From NCBI GenBank assembly GCA_020796225.1, contig CM036774.1, forward strand, positions 25,156,192 to 25,220,191: a stretch of 64,000 nt of DNA, read 5' to 3'. This document shows positions 40,181 to 50,204 of the stretch, piece by piece. Positions within the stretch are counted from its first letter, which is position 1, and each line of letters opens with the position of its first letter. The DNA comes from Arion vulgaris. Lineage: Eukaryota > Mollusca > Gastropoda > Stylommatophora > Arionidae. Under the pieces are notes generated by a model. The model was given only the letters and a program-made list of their open reading frames with translations. It was not told the DNA's origin and searched no databases. Both the position numbers and the translations under genes were made by a program.

Positions 40181-41625
40181 GCTGCTCGCCAACTACAGGA
40201 GAAATGCCAAGAGCAGCACCGTAACCTCTATATGGTCTTTGTCGATCTGACAAAGGCTTTCGACACGGTTAACAGGGAGGGTCTATGGAAGATCATGGAC
40301 AAATTTGGATGCCCAAGGAAATTCATCAAGATCGTTCAACAGTTTCACGAGGGCATGATGGCACGTGTACTTGACGAAGGGAGCTGTCGGAAGCCTTCCA
40401 TGTCACCAACGGCGTCAAACAGGGCTGTGTACTGGCCCCAACACTCTTCAGCATGATGTTTGCTGCCATGCTCACGGATGTCTTTTGGGAAGGCACGAAC
40501 ATGGGGTAAAGATTAGATACAGGACAGACGGTACTCTATTCAATCTTCGGAGGTTAAAATCCTCCACCAAGGTAAAAGAATCAACTATCTCAAACCTGTT
40601 GTTTGCTGATGACTGTGGCCTCGCTACCAACTCTGAGGAAGAAATGCAGACTTACATGGACAAGTTCTCAATGGCCTGTGATAGGTTTGGCCTCACCATT
40701 AACACCAAAAACAGAGGTCATGTTCCAGCCCGCCCCTAGAGAACAGTATTACGATCCAGTCATCAACATTAAACACCAGCGTCTCCAGTCAACGGACAAC
40801 TTTGCTTATCTTGGCAGCCTCCTATCCAGATCGGCAAACATAGATTCGGAGGTCCACAATAGGATATCCAAAGCCAGTGCTGCGTTCGGAAGGTTACGTG
40901 TCACTGTGTGGGAACGGAAGGGGATAAGCATAGTCACAAAGCTGAAAGTTTACCAGGCCATAGTGCTAACCACGCTGCTGTACGCAAGCGAGACATGGAC
41001 AGTGTATAGCAGACACGGAAGAAAATTAAACCATTTCCACACAAGCTGTCTACGCAGAATACTAAAAATAAACTGGCAGGACAAAATTCCAGACAGCGAA
41101 GTCCTCACAAGAGCAAAGATCCCAAGCGTCAACACCCTGTTGCAGAAGGCCCAACTGAGATGGGTCGGTCACGTTGCTCGAATGCCTGATAAACGCATCC
41201 CAAAACAGTTGATGTATGGCGAGCTTGAAGGGGGCAGACGTTTAGCTGGTGGACAGAAAAACGCTTTAAAGACACTCTTAAAGTGTCTCTGAAATGCTTC
41301 GATATAGACAATACGTGCTGGGAATCCTTGCGCAAGATCGCCAAATGTGGCGCTGTAACAACAAAAGAGGAACCCGAATAGCTGAGAATCATCGTATTGT
41401 TGAGTCACAGAGAAAACGAGCAGCGCGAAAAGACAGAGCACACAACACGCACATGTCTAACCTTGATCATGTATGCCCCACCTGTGGTCGGGGATTCTGT
41501 TCTAGGATTGACTCTACAGTCACCTCCGCACACACCAGAGAGGTGCAACAGTACACGTCTGAGATTGTTGTCATCATCGCTTGCGATGGACGGCTATTAT
41601 TAGTGTGATGGTTTTCTTAGTCCCC
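40180..41625 (+). mobile_element. LINE reverse transcriptase, 5' truncated, FADD box
   Basis: The frames in order give NLYMVFVDLTKAFDTVNREG (palm motif A), after a frameshift near 40380-40400 TNGVKQGCVLAPTLFS (motif B), then NLLFADDCGLAT with FADD at 40602-40613 (motif C). Next come YLGSLLSRSANIDSEVHNRI, LLYASETWTV and SCLRRILKINWQDKIPD, RWVGHVARMPDKRIPKQLMY and a C-terminus with a C-x2-C stretch around 41485-41515. The endonuclease domain is absent. At least two frameshifts (about 40390 and 40720) make it non-functional. The frame 40603-41292 is intact thumb/C-terminal sequence. Confidence 0.9.
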
Positions 41626-42000
41626 TGGCAGAATTAAACTTTTGTCAGCACACTGGTACCGGGTTGTTAACCTAGTGTCGTGGTTTTATGTATTTGTCTT
41701 GCGCTTCTCTGGTGACTTGTGTGATGTTTTCTTAGTCCCCTGGTAGAACTCAACTACGTTATCTATCCACCTTTTCCTCGGTCTTCCTCTCGCCTTCCTT
41801 CCTGATATTCTGTTGTGGAAAGCTTCATAGACAGTTTGATCTGTTCGCATTCTTACTAAGTGGCCAAACCACTTCATTCTCTGTTTCGCTATAAAATTCA
41901 AGCACGGTCTTGTTCCATCCTTTTCTCTGATGCTTGTATTCGTAACTCTGTCGATTCTTGTGTTGTTGGTGACTTTGTTGAGACATCTCATTTCGCATGT
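41600..42000 (-). mobile_element. Antisense LINE 3' end with local duplication
   Basis: The minus-strand frame 41686-41991 encodes GTRPCLNFIAKQRMKWFGHL, then VRMRTDQTVYEAFHNRISGR and KARGRPRKRWIDNVVEFYQG. The same protein end is at 48502-48888 (-). The segment gttttcttagtcccctgg occurs at 41611 and 41725, so the 3' end is locally duplicated. Confidence 0.82.
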
Positions 42001-42079
42001 TGCTATTTTCTATAGTAACATGAAGAAAAAATATTAAAGAATAGATGAAAACTGAATCCTGATGCCGGTCACGCTTACA

Positions 42080-42332
42080 AGTGTGATGCCGGGCTCTCAA
42101 GGGGAGCAAAGAATACGAACACTGCGACCTACAAGGCATGTCGTAAGAGGCGATTGAGGTAGGGACCTAGAAAAGCTACCGAGTAAATAAAAGCGTCGCA
42201 GAAATCGGATCTTCTGGCCTACTTGTTGACGATAACTGGCACGACGTGTACACGCTCTTAGGCTCGGATCACATACAGATCACAAAGATGGTTTAACAAG
42301 TGGTCGATATGGAGCGTTCGTCGAAGAAGAAG
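42080..42332 (+). repeat. Family E copy
   Basis: From the head (ctctcaaggggagcaaagaa) to tcgtcgaagaagaag. Confidence 0.8.
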
Positions 42333-42403
42333 AACCTAATACCGGGATCATTTTTGTTATATTAAATCGTGTTAGTCTTTTGTCTGTGTGTGTCCATCCC
42401 GTC

Positions 42404-43418
42404 TGGGATTAACACCAAAAAGAATTGTTCCCATCGTTGGGGATTAACACCAACAAGAATTGTTCCCATCGTTGGAGATTAACACCAACAAGAATTGTTC
42501 CCATCGTTGGGGATTAACACCAACAAGAATTGTTCCCATCGTTGGGGATTAACACCAACAAGAATTGTCCCCATCGTTGGGGATTAACACCAACAAGAAT
42601 TGTCCCCATCGTTGGGGATTAACACCAACAAGAATTGTCCCAATCGTTGGGGATTAACACCAACAAGAATTGTCCCCATCGTTGGGGATTAACACCAACA
42701 AGAATTGTCCCAATCGTTGGGGATTAACACCAACAAGAATTGTCCCAATCGTTGGGGATTAACACCAACAAGAATTGTCCCCATCGTTGGGGATTAACAC
42801 CAACAAGAATTGTTCCCATCGTTGGGGATTAACACCAACAAGAATTGTCCCAATCGTTGGGGATTAACACCAACAAGAATTGTTCCCATCGTTGGGGATT
42901 AACACCAACAAGAATTGTCCCAATCGTTGGGGATTAACACCAACAAGAATTGTCCCCATCGTTGGGGATTAACACCAACAAGAATTGTTCCCATCGTTGG
43001 GGATTAACACCAACAAGAATTGTCCCAATCGTTGGGGATTAACACCAACAAGAATTGTTCCCATCGTTGGGGATTAACACCAACAAGAATTGTTCCCATC
43101 GTTGGGGATTAACACCAACAAGAATTGTCCCCATCGTTGGAGATTAACACCAACAAGAATTGTCCCCATCGTTGGGGATTAACACCAACAAGAATTGTCC
43201 CCATCGTTGGGGATTAACACCAACAAGAATTGTCCCAATCGTTGGGGATTAACACCAACAAGAATTGTCCCCAACGTTGGGGATTAACACCAACAAGAAT
43301 TGTCCCAATCGTTGGGGATTAACACCAACAAGAATTGTCCCCATCGTTGGGGATTAACACCAACAAGAATTGTCCCCATCGTTGGGGATTAACACCAACA
43401 AGAATTGTCCCAATCGTT
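42404..43418 (+). repeat. 35-bp satellite, exactly 29 units with hairpins
   Basis: The array is 1015 bp, or 29 x 35, without a single length change that I can see. The unit is GGGGATTAACACCAACAAGA and ATTGTCCCAATCGTT. Units differ almost only in the word before TCGTTGGGG: TTCCCA, TCCCCA or TCCCAA. All three can pair with the following TTGGGGA. One unit (43259-43290) has TCCCCAACGTTGGGGA, a perfect palindrome. Confidence 0.95.
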
Positions 43419-43471
43419 GCAATTTATTGCGCTGTGAATTAGTACAGAAACAGTTGTTGAGGCGACAAAAA

Positions 43472-43958
43472 AACAGGGTACAGGTATTAACCCTTTCGCT
43501 GCTACATACTTTCTGAAGACTGAGCTAAAAATACCCACTCTTTGTTTCTAGGTCACAAACGTGAATGTACGTCTATAGCAGTGACAGTAGCAATGTATAA
43601 CGTGTTAACACGTCTTTAGTTCACAGAGGAGAGATAATAATTGACGTGTTAATGCGTCTTTAGAAGTGAATGGGAAAAACGTATATATACGTCCTTAGCA
43701 GCTAAAGGTTAAGAGCTTCCGAAAAACAAATAGACAAACACGGGACTCGAACCACTTATCCTAGTCCTTACGACACCAATCGCCTAGCCTAGCAATACGA
43801 GCGTCTTTACAAACATAACCAATGCGGCTCATTGGTTCAACGAGTTCATAAAGACGCTCGTATTGCTAGGTTAGCATGATGTGTCGTAAGACTAGGAAGT
43901 GGTTCGAGTCCCGTGTTTTCTATTTGTTTTTCGAAGCTCTAATACCTGTACCCTGTTT
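43472..43958. repeat. Fold-back pair of tRNA-like sequences with MITE in one arm
   Basis: The left arm (43472-43800 without the MITE) is the reverse complement of the right arm (about 43850-43958). The innermost part is gagcgtctttac-taaagacgctc. Each arm carries a tRNA-like B box (GGTTCGAGTCCCG at 43901-43913 and its reverse near 43746-43758) and the preceding tagctaggcgattggtgtcg-like text. The left arm has the piggyBac-type MITE at its TTAA. Confidence 0.8.
43487..43712 (+). mobile_element. piggyBac-type MITE, copy 2
   Basis: The element is 43491-43708 with TTAA at 43487-43490 and 43709-43712. It is almost identical to copy 1, with one G missing at the right end. Confidence 0.85.
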
Positions 43959-44275
43959 ATTTGTTGATCATATTCGTTACTTCCGTTGCTTCCTCTGGGG
44001 TTCTTGAAAAAAAACCTCCTTCTGCTCATCTTGATGCAACAAACAGTTGTTGATGCAACAAACCAACAGGAAACACTCACAAGATCCCTTCAACAGATTC
44101 TATAGAAAACAACACAATAATCTTTCTTCTCAGAACCTGCCACTGCACGCTCAACCACCACACTCACAGAACAAAGCCTGATCAGACTGCACTGTGTGCA
44201 TGTCAGACTGAACCACAAGACTCCCGAACACATCCTGTAGTTATGACCATCATCACATACACCAACGGGGATCTC
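43959..44275. mobile_element. LINE debris, weak
   Basis: The plus strand around 44160-44260 reads SDCTVCMSD and related text followed by aacacatcctgtagttatga. This recalls the zinc-knuckle-like C-terminal region of RNase H LINEs. The rest is unrecognised. Confidence 0.4.
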
Positions 44276-44410
44276 AATGTGCGAAGTGATTAAGAGTTTG
44301 CCTGTCGTTCTGAAGGCTGTTGGTTCGATTCCAGGTCAAGTCATATGTTCAATTTTTTCATGAGATTTTTAGGATTGTTGCCGGAGCTACGGAAATCTAG
44401 TGTACTGAAG
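44276..44410 (+). repeat. SINE-A 5' part
   Basis: Head tgcgaagtgattaagagttt, B box GGTTCGATTCC (44321-44331) and middle (ggattgttgccggagctacgg). Confidence 0.75.
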
Positions 44411-44417
44411 TCAATCC

Positions 44418-44992
44418 TCCGCCTTTAAACATCAGCGAAACGAAACATAGCTTCAAGAATGACGCATACAGAGCAAGCTATGGGATACCCACAATTAACT
44501 CACACTTCACCTTCAGCCTGTAGTAGCCCCCAGCTCCAAGGTAGTAGCTAACAGACTAGACAGGTAGTTTAGATAGAGATAGGTTTGTAAAAGGGAGATA
44601 AGTAGAGACTTAGTGTTTGCACACCAAAACTGCCCACTATAAGCAGATAGCAACACTAGAACGAGACATAGTTGACGTAGATGTTAGTACTGCTTAGCGA
44701 CGTAGTGACAACATAGAGAGACGAACATAAACACGATTAATGAACGGACGTGTTTTGGAAAGCTTATGAATAACATCGCTTAATAAACAAGTATAAAGTC
44801 TTCATGAATGAGTTGGTATTTCTATTGTGTTCTCGTTACCATCGTCTGTAACAAAATCATCACCCTACCAGCAATCCGCACCGCAGAAACATCAAAACTA
44901 CAACACGTCTTTAGACATCAACGAAACGAAACATAGTCTCAAGAATGACGCTTACAGAGCAAGCTATGGGATACCCAAAATTAACTCACACT
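44418..44992 (+). repeat. Direct repeats flanking an LTR-like segment
   Basis: An 80-bp sequence (catcagcgaaacgaaacata, gagcaagctatgggataccc) occurs at about 44429-44510 and 44917-44995. Between them is a segment of about 330 bp starting TGTAGTAGCC and ending near TCTGTAACA. Part of it (agtagagacttagtgtttgc) recurs in reverse at 53690-53725. It could be a solo LTR or another dispersed repeat. Confidence 0.45.
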
Positions 44993-45242
44993 TCTTCTTC
45001 GACGCTCCATATCGAGCACTTGTTAACCACTCTGTGTGATCTGTATGTAATCTGAGCCTAAGTGCGATTATACGTTGTGCCAGTTATGACCCTACAGGCC
45101 AGCACATCCGATTTCTGCGATGCTTTTTATTTACTAGGTAGCTTCCCTAGGTCCTACATCAGTCGCCTCTTTCGAGATACATTGTAGATCGCAGTGGTAC
45201 TATTCTTTGCTCTCTTTGCGGGCCCCGACAACACACGGGCGG
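44993..45242 (-). repeat. Family E copy, antisense
   Basis: From ttcttcttcgacgctccata to the head gcgggccccgacaacacacg. Confidence 0.8.
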
Positions 45243-45468
45243 AGCTCCAACTAACGTGTAGCTTCATAAAGGTAATTCATCTCATAACCTAGTTTGTACG
45301 TAGTTGTTCTATCGTTCACCCGCTGTGAATTCAGGTGTATTCATGACACCTAATATTGTGCCTCTGATTAATTTTTGCGGGAAGGCGTGTTTTCTTTATT
45401 ACCAGTGTCCCTCGCAATTCAGGCAAACCTTACTCTAACTTCTGAGGTATTTGTACTTTAGATTTCAG
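45243..45468. other. Nothing recognised
   Basis: No supported feature. Confidence 0.35.
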
Positions 45469-45713
45469 GTTCGCCCTGAGTGGTTACGGGGCCCAAATTT
45501 GGGGTGTGAAGAATAGAACCACTGTTACCTTCCACGCCTGTCGTAAGAGGCGACTAAGGAGGTTTGGGTGAAATCGGATGCATGTGTCATAAACGTGTAG
45601 AAGTCTATGCCAAACCAATGTGCAACGTATACACGTTCTTGGCAAAGATCAAACATATCACAAAGAGTGATTAAAATTGGTCGTAAAGAACGAACGCAAA
45701 GAAGAAGAAGAAG
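45469..45713 (+). repeat. SINE-F full-length copy
   Basis: From the head gttcgccctgagtggttac to GAAGAAGAAGAAGA. A short segment after tctatgc is missing. Confidence 0.82.
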
Positions 45714-45859
45714 ATCTCCAGGTAAGGGATCAGGGAACCTGAAGTTCGACCTCGTACCGTATGCCACCAAGATTGCTTGCTCCAACCTTGGCTCGAGCCC
45801 CGGAATATATCCGCAAGATGGTCACAATGGGGTGTGTCATCCCCTTCACTATTGACGAC

Positions 45860-46168
45860 CTCAGACAGAATCAGACAATCAAGAATCAGACAATCAAGAA
45901 TCAGACAATCAAGAATCAGACAATCAAGAATCAGACAATCAAGAATCAGACAATCAAGAATCAGACAATCAAGGTTCTTCGGGCATATAATGCGAAGAGA
46001 AGGTTTAGAACATTTAACAAAATTCAGGAAAGGAGAGATCGTGGAAGACAGAAGGAGAAGATGTTGGATGGCCTGACAACATGGTTCGACAAAATATCGA
46101 CGTCAGAACTGATTAACTGCACCAAGGAGAGTCATGGCGCCCACGCCGGCAGGCATGGCACTTGATTG
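45860..46168 (+). mobile_element. LINE 3' end with internal 15-bp tandem
   Basis: The frame gives QTIKN repeated, then VLRAYNAKRRFR, QERRDRGRQKEKMLDGLTTW, and SELINCTKESHGAHAGRHGT followed by a stop. The 15-mer AATCAGACAATCAAG is repeated about seven times at 45869-45972, adding five residues per unit without breaking the frame. Confidence 0.8.
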
Positions 46169-46199
46169 AATATATTTCTCTGTGAATTGGTGTGTACAT

Positions 46200-46400
46200 C
46201 TTTGGAACTAGCCTTGACAAGGACAAGATACTGTGTTGTATATTAGTGTGTGATTCTTGCAAGCTGGCCGTTAATTTTCATTGTTGTTCGTGTCATTTGG
46301 AACTAGCCTTGAGGACAAGATATTGTGCTGTGTATATTAGCGTGTGATTCTTGCAAGCTGGCCATGAAATGTCGTTGTTGCCCGTGTCAGTGTCGGGGAA
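46200..46400 (+). repeat. Two tandem copies of a ~105-bp segment
   Basis: The segment tggaactagccttgacaagg-type, with gtgtgattcttgcaagctgg, occurs at 46203 and 46299. Confidence 0.75.
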
Positions 46401-46660
46401 TTTAATGTAACATTAGACGATTGGTATCAGTGTGTCACAACACACCAAATATTTCGTCACCGAACACATATCGTGTGTATACAGGTCGGTAAAACTAAAA
46501 TTTTGTGGGCAGATTACTTTCCTTTGAACACATTACACATTGCTTTCTTATCTCTAATCTTGGTTTGTCTCACACGCTTCAAGACTGTCTAGCCTAAAGT
46601 GACCCAAGACGATAGATAGGTAGAATATATGGGAGGGTCACTTCGACCAGGTAACTACAA
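46401..46660. other. Nothing recognised
   Basis: No supported feature. Confidence 0.35.
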
Positions 46661-46667
46661 TGGATTT

Positions 46668-46850
46668 AATGGATGGATTTGGCTGAAATCGGATGCATGT
46701 GTCCTAAACGTGTAGAAGTCTATGCGTTTAGGGGCCTACTAAACCAATGTGCAACGTATACACGTTCTTGGCAAAGATCAAACAAATCACAAAGATTTAT
46801 TCAAATTGGTCGTAAAGAACGAACGCAAAGAAAAAGAATGGATGGATTTT
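46668..46850 (+). repeat. SINE-F 5'-truncated copy at the repeated target
   Basis: The copy is 46681-46836. AATGGATGGATTT precedes it (46668-46680) and follows it (46837-46849). It starts at the same body position as the copy at 14634. Confidence 0.83.
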
Positions 46851-47058
46851 GCCCGCCTGCCCAGCGTGTTCGTAGCGCGTTGGACGACGGGCGAGAAGCC
46901 CCCTGTGAGTGCGGTTCAATTTCGCGGGCTGGCATAAAAGCCACAGGGTCTCCAGATTTACGGTGTTCGTGGCACCGAACCGACGGGTTACGGTGTCCAT
47001 GGCACCGAGCCGAAGAGCTGAAAGCTCGTGCTTCTGGATCGAAAAAAATGGATGGATT
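46837..47058 (+). repeat. SINE-B copy at the repeated target, first
   Basis: SINE-B from gcccgcctgcccagcg (46851) to the poly-A at 47046. AATGGATGGATT is found on both sides (46837-46848 and 47047-47058). Confidence 0.85.
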
Positions 47059-47268
47059 GCCCGCCTGCATAGCGTGTTCGTAGCGCGTTGGACGACAGGT
47101 TAGATGCCCCCTGTGAGTGTGGTTCAATTTCGTGGGCTGGCAGAAAAGCCACAGGTTCTCCAGATTTACAGTGTTCGTGGCACCGAGCCGAAGGGTTACG
47201 ATGTCCATGGCACCGAGCCGAAGAGCTGATAAGCTCAAGTGCTTCTGGATCGAAAAAATGGATGGATT
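47047..47268 (+). repeat. SINE-B copy at the repeated target, second
   Basis: SINE-B from 47059 to 47256. AATGGATGGATT is found at 47047-47058 and 47257-47268. The body differs from the first copy at several positions (gcctgcatagcg, gacgacaggttagatgcc), so it is not a recent duplicate. Confidence 0.85.
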
Positions 47269-47394
47269 CGGATGGATACAACGAAATGGATACAATACCT
47301 TGGTGACGGGATTAAGTTCTACCAAGATCACAGACTTGATTGCAGAAGAAGAAGTAGAATATGCTTATAGTAGCTAGAGGTAGTTTTGCCAATC

Positions 47395-47625
47395 AGTCGA
47401 TCTCATCGTTGGCCTACCCAGAATCCCCTCTACTCTGAAACAGGGCCAGATCCGCACGGCTGGTCATGTAGTCCACACGCCAGACCACTGGCTGCCCAAA
47501 AGACTCCGATATGATGAGCTCAAAACATGGAAACGGTCACAATGTGGACAGAAGAAACGTTTCAAAGACCTCATCAAGAACTGAATATGTTTGGTATAGA
47601 TCCCAGCACACATGAAGCTGCTACT
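47395..47625 (+). mobile_element. LINE C-terminal fragment
   Basis: It encodes KQGQIRTAGHVVHTPDHWLP, then KRLRYDELKTWKRSQCGQKK and RFKDLIKN followed by a stop. It resembles the C-terminus of the FADD-box LINE family. Confidence 0.75.
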
Positions 47626-47871
47626 CACGACTATTCGGCGTGACGCTCACGACTATTCGGCGTGACGCTCACGACTATTCGGCGTGACGCTCACGACTAT
47701 TCGGCGTGACGCTCACGACTATTCGGCGTGACGCTCACGACTATTCGGCGTGACGCTCACGACTATTCGGCGTGACGCTCACGACTATTCGGCGTGACGC
47801 TCACGACTATTCGGCGTGACGCTCACGACTATTCGGCGTGACGCTCACGACAATTCGGAGTGACGTTCGAC
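47626..47871 (+). repeat. 22-bp satellite, about 11 units, with hairpin
   Basis: The unit is CACGACTATTCGGCGTGACGCT. Adjacent units give CGTGA-CGC-TCACG, a 5-bp stem with a three-base loop. The last unit carries changes (acaattcggagtgacgttcg). Confidence 0.92.
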
Positions 47872-48026
47872 TTCTCATAGATGGCCAGTGATATGCGAGT
47901 CATCTAAGATAAGCCAGGAAGAACCTTGCATTAAACCCCAACAAGTATGGCCACTATTCTAGACTACCAGTGCCCAAGAACATTTTGAGCTCAAGTTAGC
48001 CTCGTCAGTCACATACACCCACTCCT
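47872..48026. other. Nothing recognised
   Basis: A short gene-free stretch between the satellite and SINE-B. Confidence 0.35.
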
Positions 48027-48248
48027 AAGCACATACTATGCCCGTCTGCCCAGCGTGTTCGTAGCGCGTTGGACTACGGGTGACTATCCCTCTGTGTGCG
48101 GGTTCAATTCCGCGGGATGGCAGAAAAGCCACAGATTCTCCAGATTTACGGTGTTCGTGGCACCGAACCGAGGGTTACGATGTCCATGGCACCGAGCCAA
48201 AGAGCTGAAAGCTCAAGTGCTTCTGGATCGGAAAAAGCACATAATATG
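48027..48248 (+). repeat. SINE-B copy with 14-bp target duplication
   Basis: SINE-B 48041-48234. AAGCACATACTATG (48027-48040) and AAGCACATAATATG (48235-48248) flank it, with one mismatch. Confidence 0.85.
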
Positions 48249-48440
48249 GGAGAAGTGAGTAGTCATCATTACCTCAGATGGACGAAGAACACTGCAGCAG
48301 CTACTGGCAGTGCAGCAAGGGAAAGGACGATTTGCATCTTTCATTATGGTTTCTGATCTAGTTCTCAAAACATCGATTTCTGCTCTTCTTCTTCTACGTG
48401 TGCGGTCAACTTCTGCTATGCGACTACTTGGGTCTTCTTC
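48249..48440 (-). mobile_element. Antisense RNase H-type LINE tail
   Basis: 48365-48440 contains ttctgctcttcttcttctac, gcggtcaacttctgctatgc and gactacttgggtcttcttct, matching 29866-29900. The part before it is weakly LINE-like. Confidence 0.55.
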
Positions 48441-48862
48441 TTCTGTCGCCCCACTGCTACCGGGTTGTTGCCCAGTGTAGGGGTTTTCTGTCGTCACACT
48501 GCTACCGGGTTGTTGCCCAGTGTAGGGGTTTTCTGTTTTTGTCTTGCGCTGTTATGGTGGCATGGGTGATTGTTATTTTTGCTCTTTGATAGGATTCTGC
48601 TATGCCATCCAACCATCTTTTTCGTGGTCTTCCTCTCGCCTTCTTTCCTGATGTTCTGTTGTAGAAGACTTTGTATACTGTGGAGTTTGGATACATTCTT
48701 ATTAAGTGGTCAAACCACTTCATTCTTTGTTTATCTATGTAATTCAAGCAAGGTTCTGTACCAACTTTCTTTCTTATGCTGATGTTGGGGACTCTTTTCT
48801 GGTGTTGTTGGTAACTTTTCGGAGGCAACGCATTTCCACTTTGAAAAGTTCTACTGTTTATG
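48440..48862 (-). mobile_element. Antisense LINE 3' end with doubled terminal hairpin
   Basis: The minus-strand frame 48502-48888 encodes VGTEPCLNYIDKQRMKWFDH, then NSTVYKVFYNRTSGKKARGR and PRKRWLDGIAESYQ. The 3'-terminal hairpin sequence cactgctaccgggttgttgc-ccagtg is present twice in tandem (48449 and 48490). Confidence 0.82.
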
Positions 48863-49250
48863 ACACATACTACTCGGGTATGTGCCATAAACAGAGCGGT
48901 GCGCTTGGGGTCTTCATCGGTCCCCCATAGTTTGTTTTGATGGGTCGTTCCTGTTGGCTAGATTTCCATTCTCACGCTGCTCTGACTGGGACATGCTTGC
49001 AAAATTGGCCTTGGGGCTGATTGATTGATAGGATCATCATCATTGCACTTCGGTGAGCAACCATGTGTTCTCCGATCTCTTTCTTGTAGACTGCTTTGGT
49101 GTTTCACAGGCGCAAGCAGCTGAATCCATGAGACCCATTCTATGGAGGTGTGCGCTGAGACCACAGTGTCCCTTCTGAAGACTGTGGTCTGCGCTTTTCT
49201 AATTAAGAGTTCTGCTCTGGGGCTACCTGTCATTGAACAAATCCTGAACT
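48863..49250 (-). mobile_element. Antisense RNase H-type LINE end with SINE-D fragment
   Basis: Matches 29885-30125 (catactactcgggtatgtgc, cataaacagagcggtgcgc). A SINE-D tail fragment in reverse (49018-49088, ttgattgataggatcatcat) is inserted. Confidence 0.65.
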
Positions 49251-49252
49251 TT

Positions 49253-49423
49253 TCCCGATCCAGAAGAACTTGAGCTTTCAGCTCTTCGGCTCGGTGCCGT
49301 GGACATCGTAACCCTTCGGTGAACCTGTGGCTTTTCTGTCAGCCCGCGGAATTGAACCCGCGCTCACAGGGAGCTTGTCACCCGTAGTTCAACGCGCTAC
49401 GAACACGCTGGGCAGACGGGCAC
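49253..49423 (-). repeat. SINE-B copy, antisense, with internal deletion
   Basis: From cccgatccagaagaacttga to cacgctgggcagacgggc. About 30 bp of the body are missing after aacccttcggt. Confidence 0.8.
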
Positions 49424-50200
49424 CTCGCTCAACTCGTTTACTTACAAATCAGATAAAGCGCACTGTACCCGGCAGACATCACTGTACGTTTGGGCTCAGA
49501 TAACTAAACTCTCTAACCACATCTGCGCCCAGGAAGGAGAGGGGTACACACAAATCAGGAAATAGAACTGAACTTGTTACTGGATATAAAGTTTATTCAT
49601 GCGAGCTATGAATTTGTCATACTTCGAAAGATAGCAAAAATATTATCAACATTTTGTGATGCCTATCGGCGACCTGACATTTAGAAGAGAGAAGGGTAGG
49701 GAGTGGATTCGCTCAAGCAAACAAACAACCGCCACAAGTAGCGAACCAAAAAAAAACCCACTTTTGAATTCTTCTATTTTTGGTTGAAACTTAAGGCAGC
49801 AATAAATGACCTGTGCGTGCAAAGCAGGATCCTGCACATTATTTAGTGGGACAAAGATTGCCTTATCATGACTGCACGGAAACAGAAAAAAATAAATAAA
49901 GAACGCTTAAGGTTTGTGCAAGATTAATCCGCATCGCGTGACTGTGATGTGACGTATACACAATTTACGTGCATCCTACCACACACTGCGTCCCATGAAA
50001 TGTAGACCAATAGAAGATAGTTCTCATCCACTTAACCAACACTATACCACTCCTTTGCATGCATTTTCACAAAAGATCTGAAATTGTTGTTAACCTTTTG
50101 GTATTTAAAATAAATTTAGGTCATATCGTTTTACCTGTGTTTGTAAATCAGTATATACGTATATGGCCTTTTTCGTCTTTACAGACGGCCACTTCCTTCT
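49424..50200. other. Unique sequence, nothing recognised
   Basis: The minus-strand frame 49646-49837 shows no motif. No repeat match was found. Confidence 0.45.
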
Positions 50201-50204
50201 TTGT

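Noticed and set aside
40603..41292. Host gene with a thumb-like domain
   Set aside because: It is the C-terminal half of a frame-shifted LINE reverse transcriptase that starts at 40180.
42404..43418. CRISPR-like array
   Set aside because: There are no unique spacers; the whole 35-bp unit repeats without spacing, in a eukaryotic genome.
46837..47300. Coding frames over the SINE-B pairs (both strands)
   Set aside because: The same peptides appear at all SINE-B copies and follow the SINE, not a gene.
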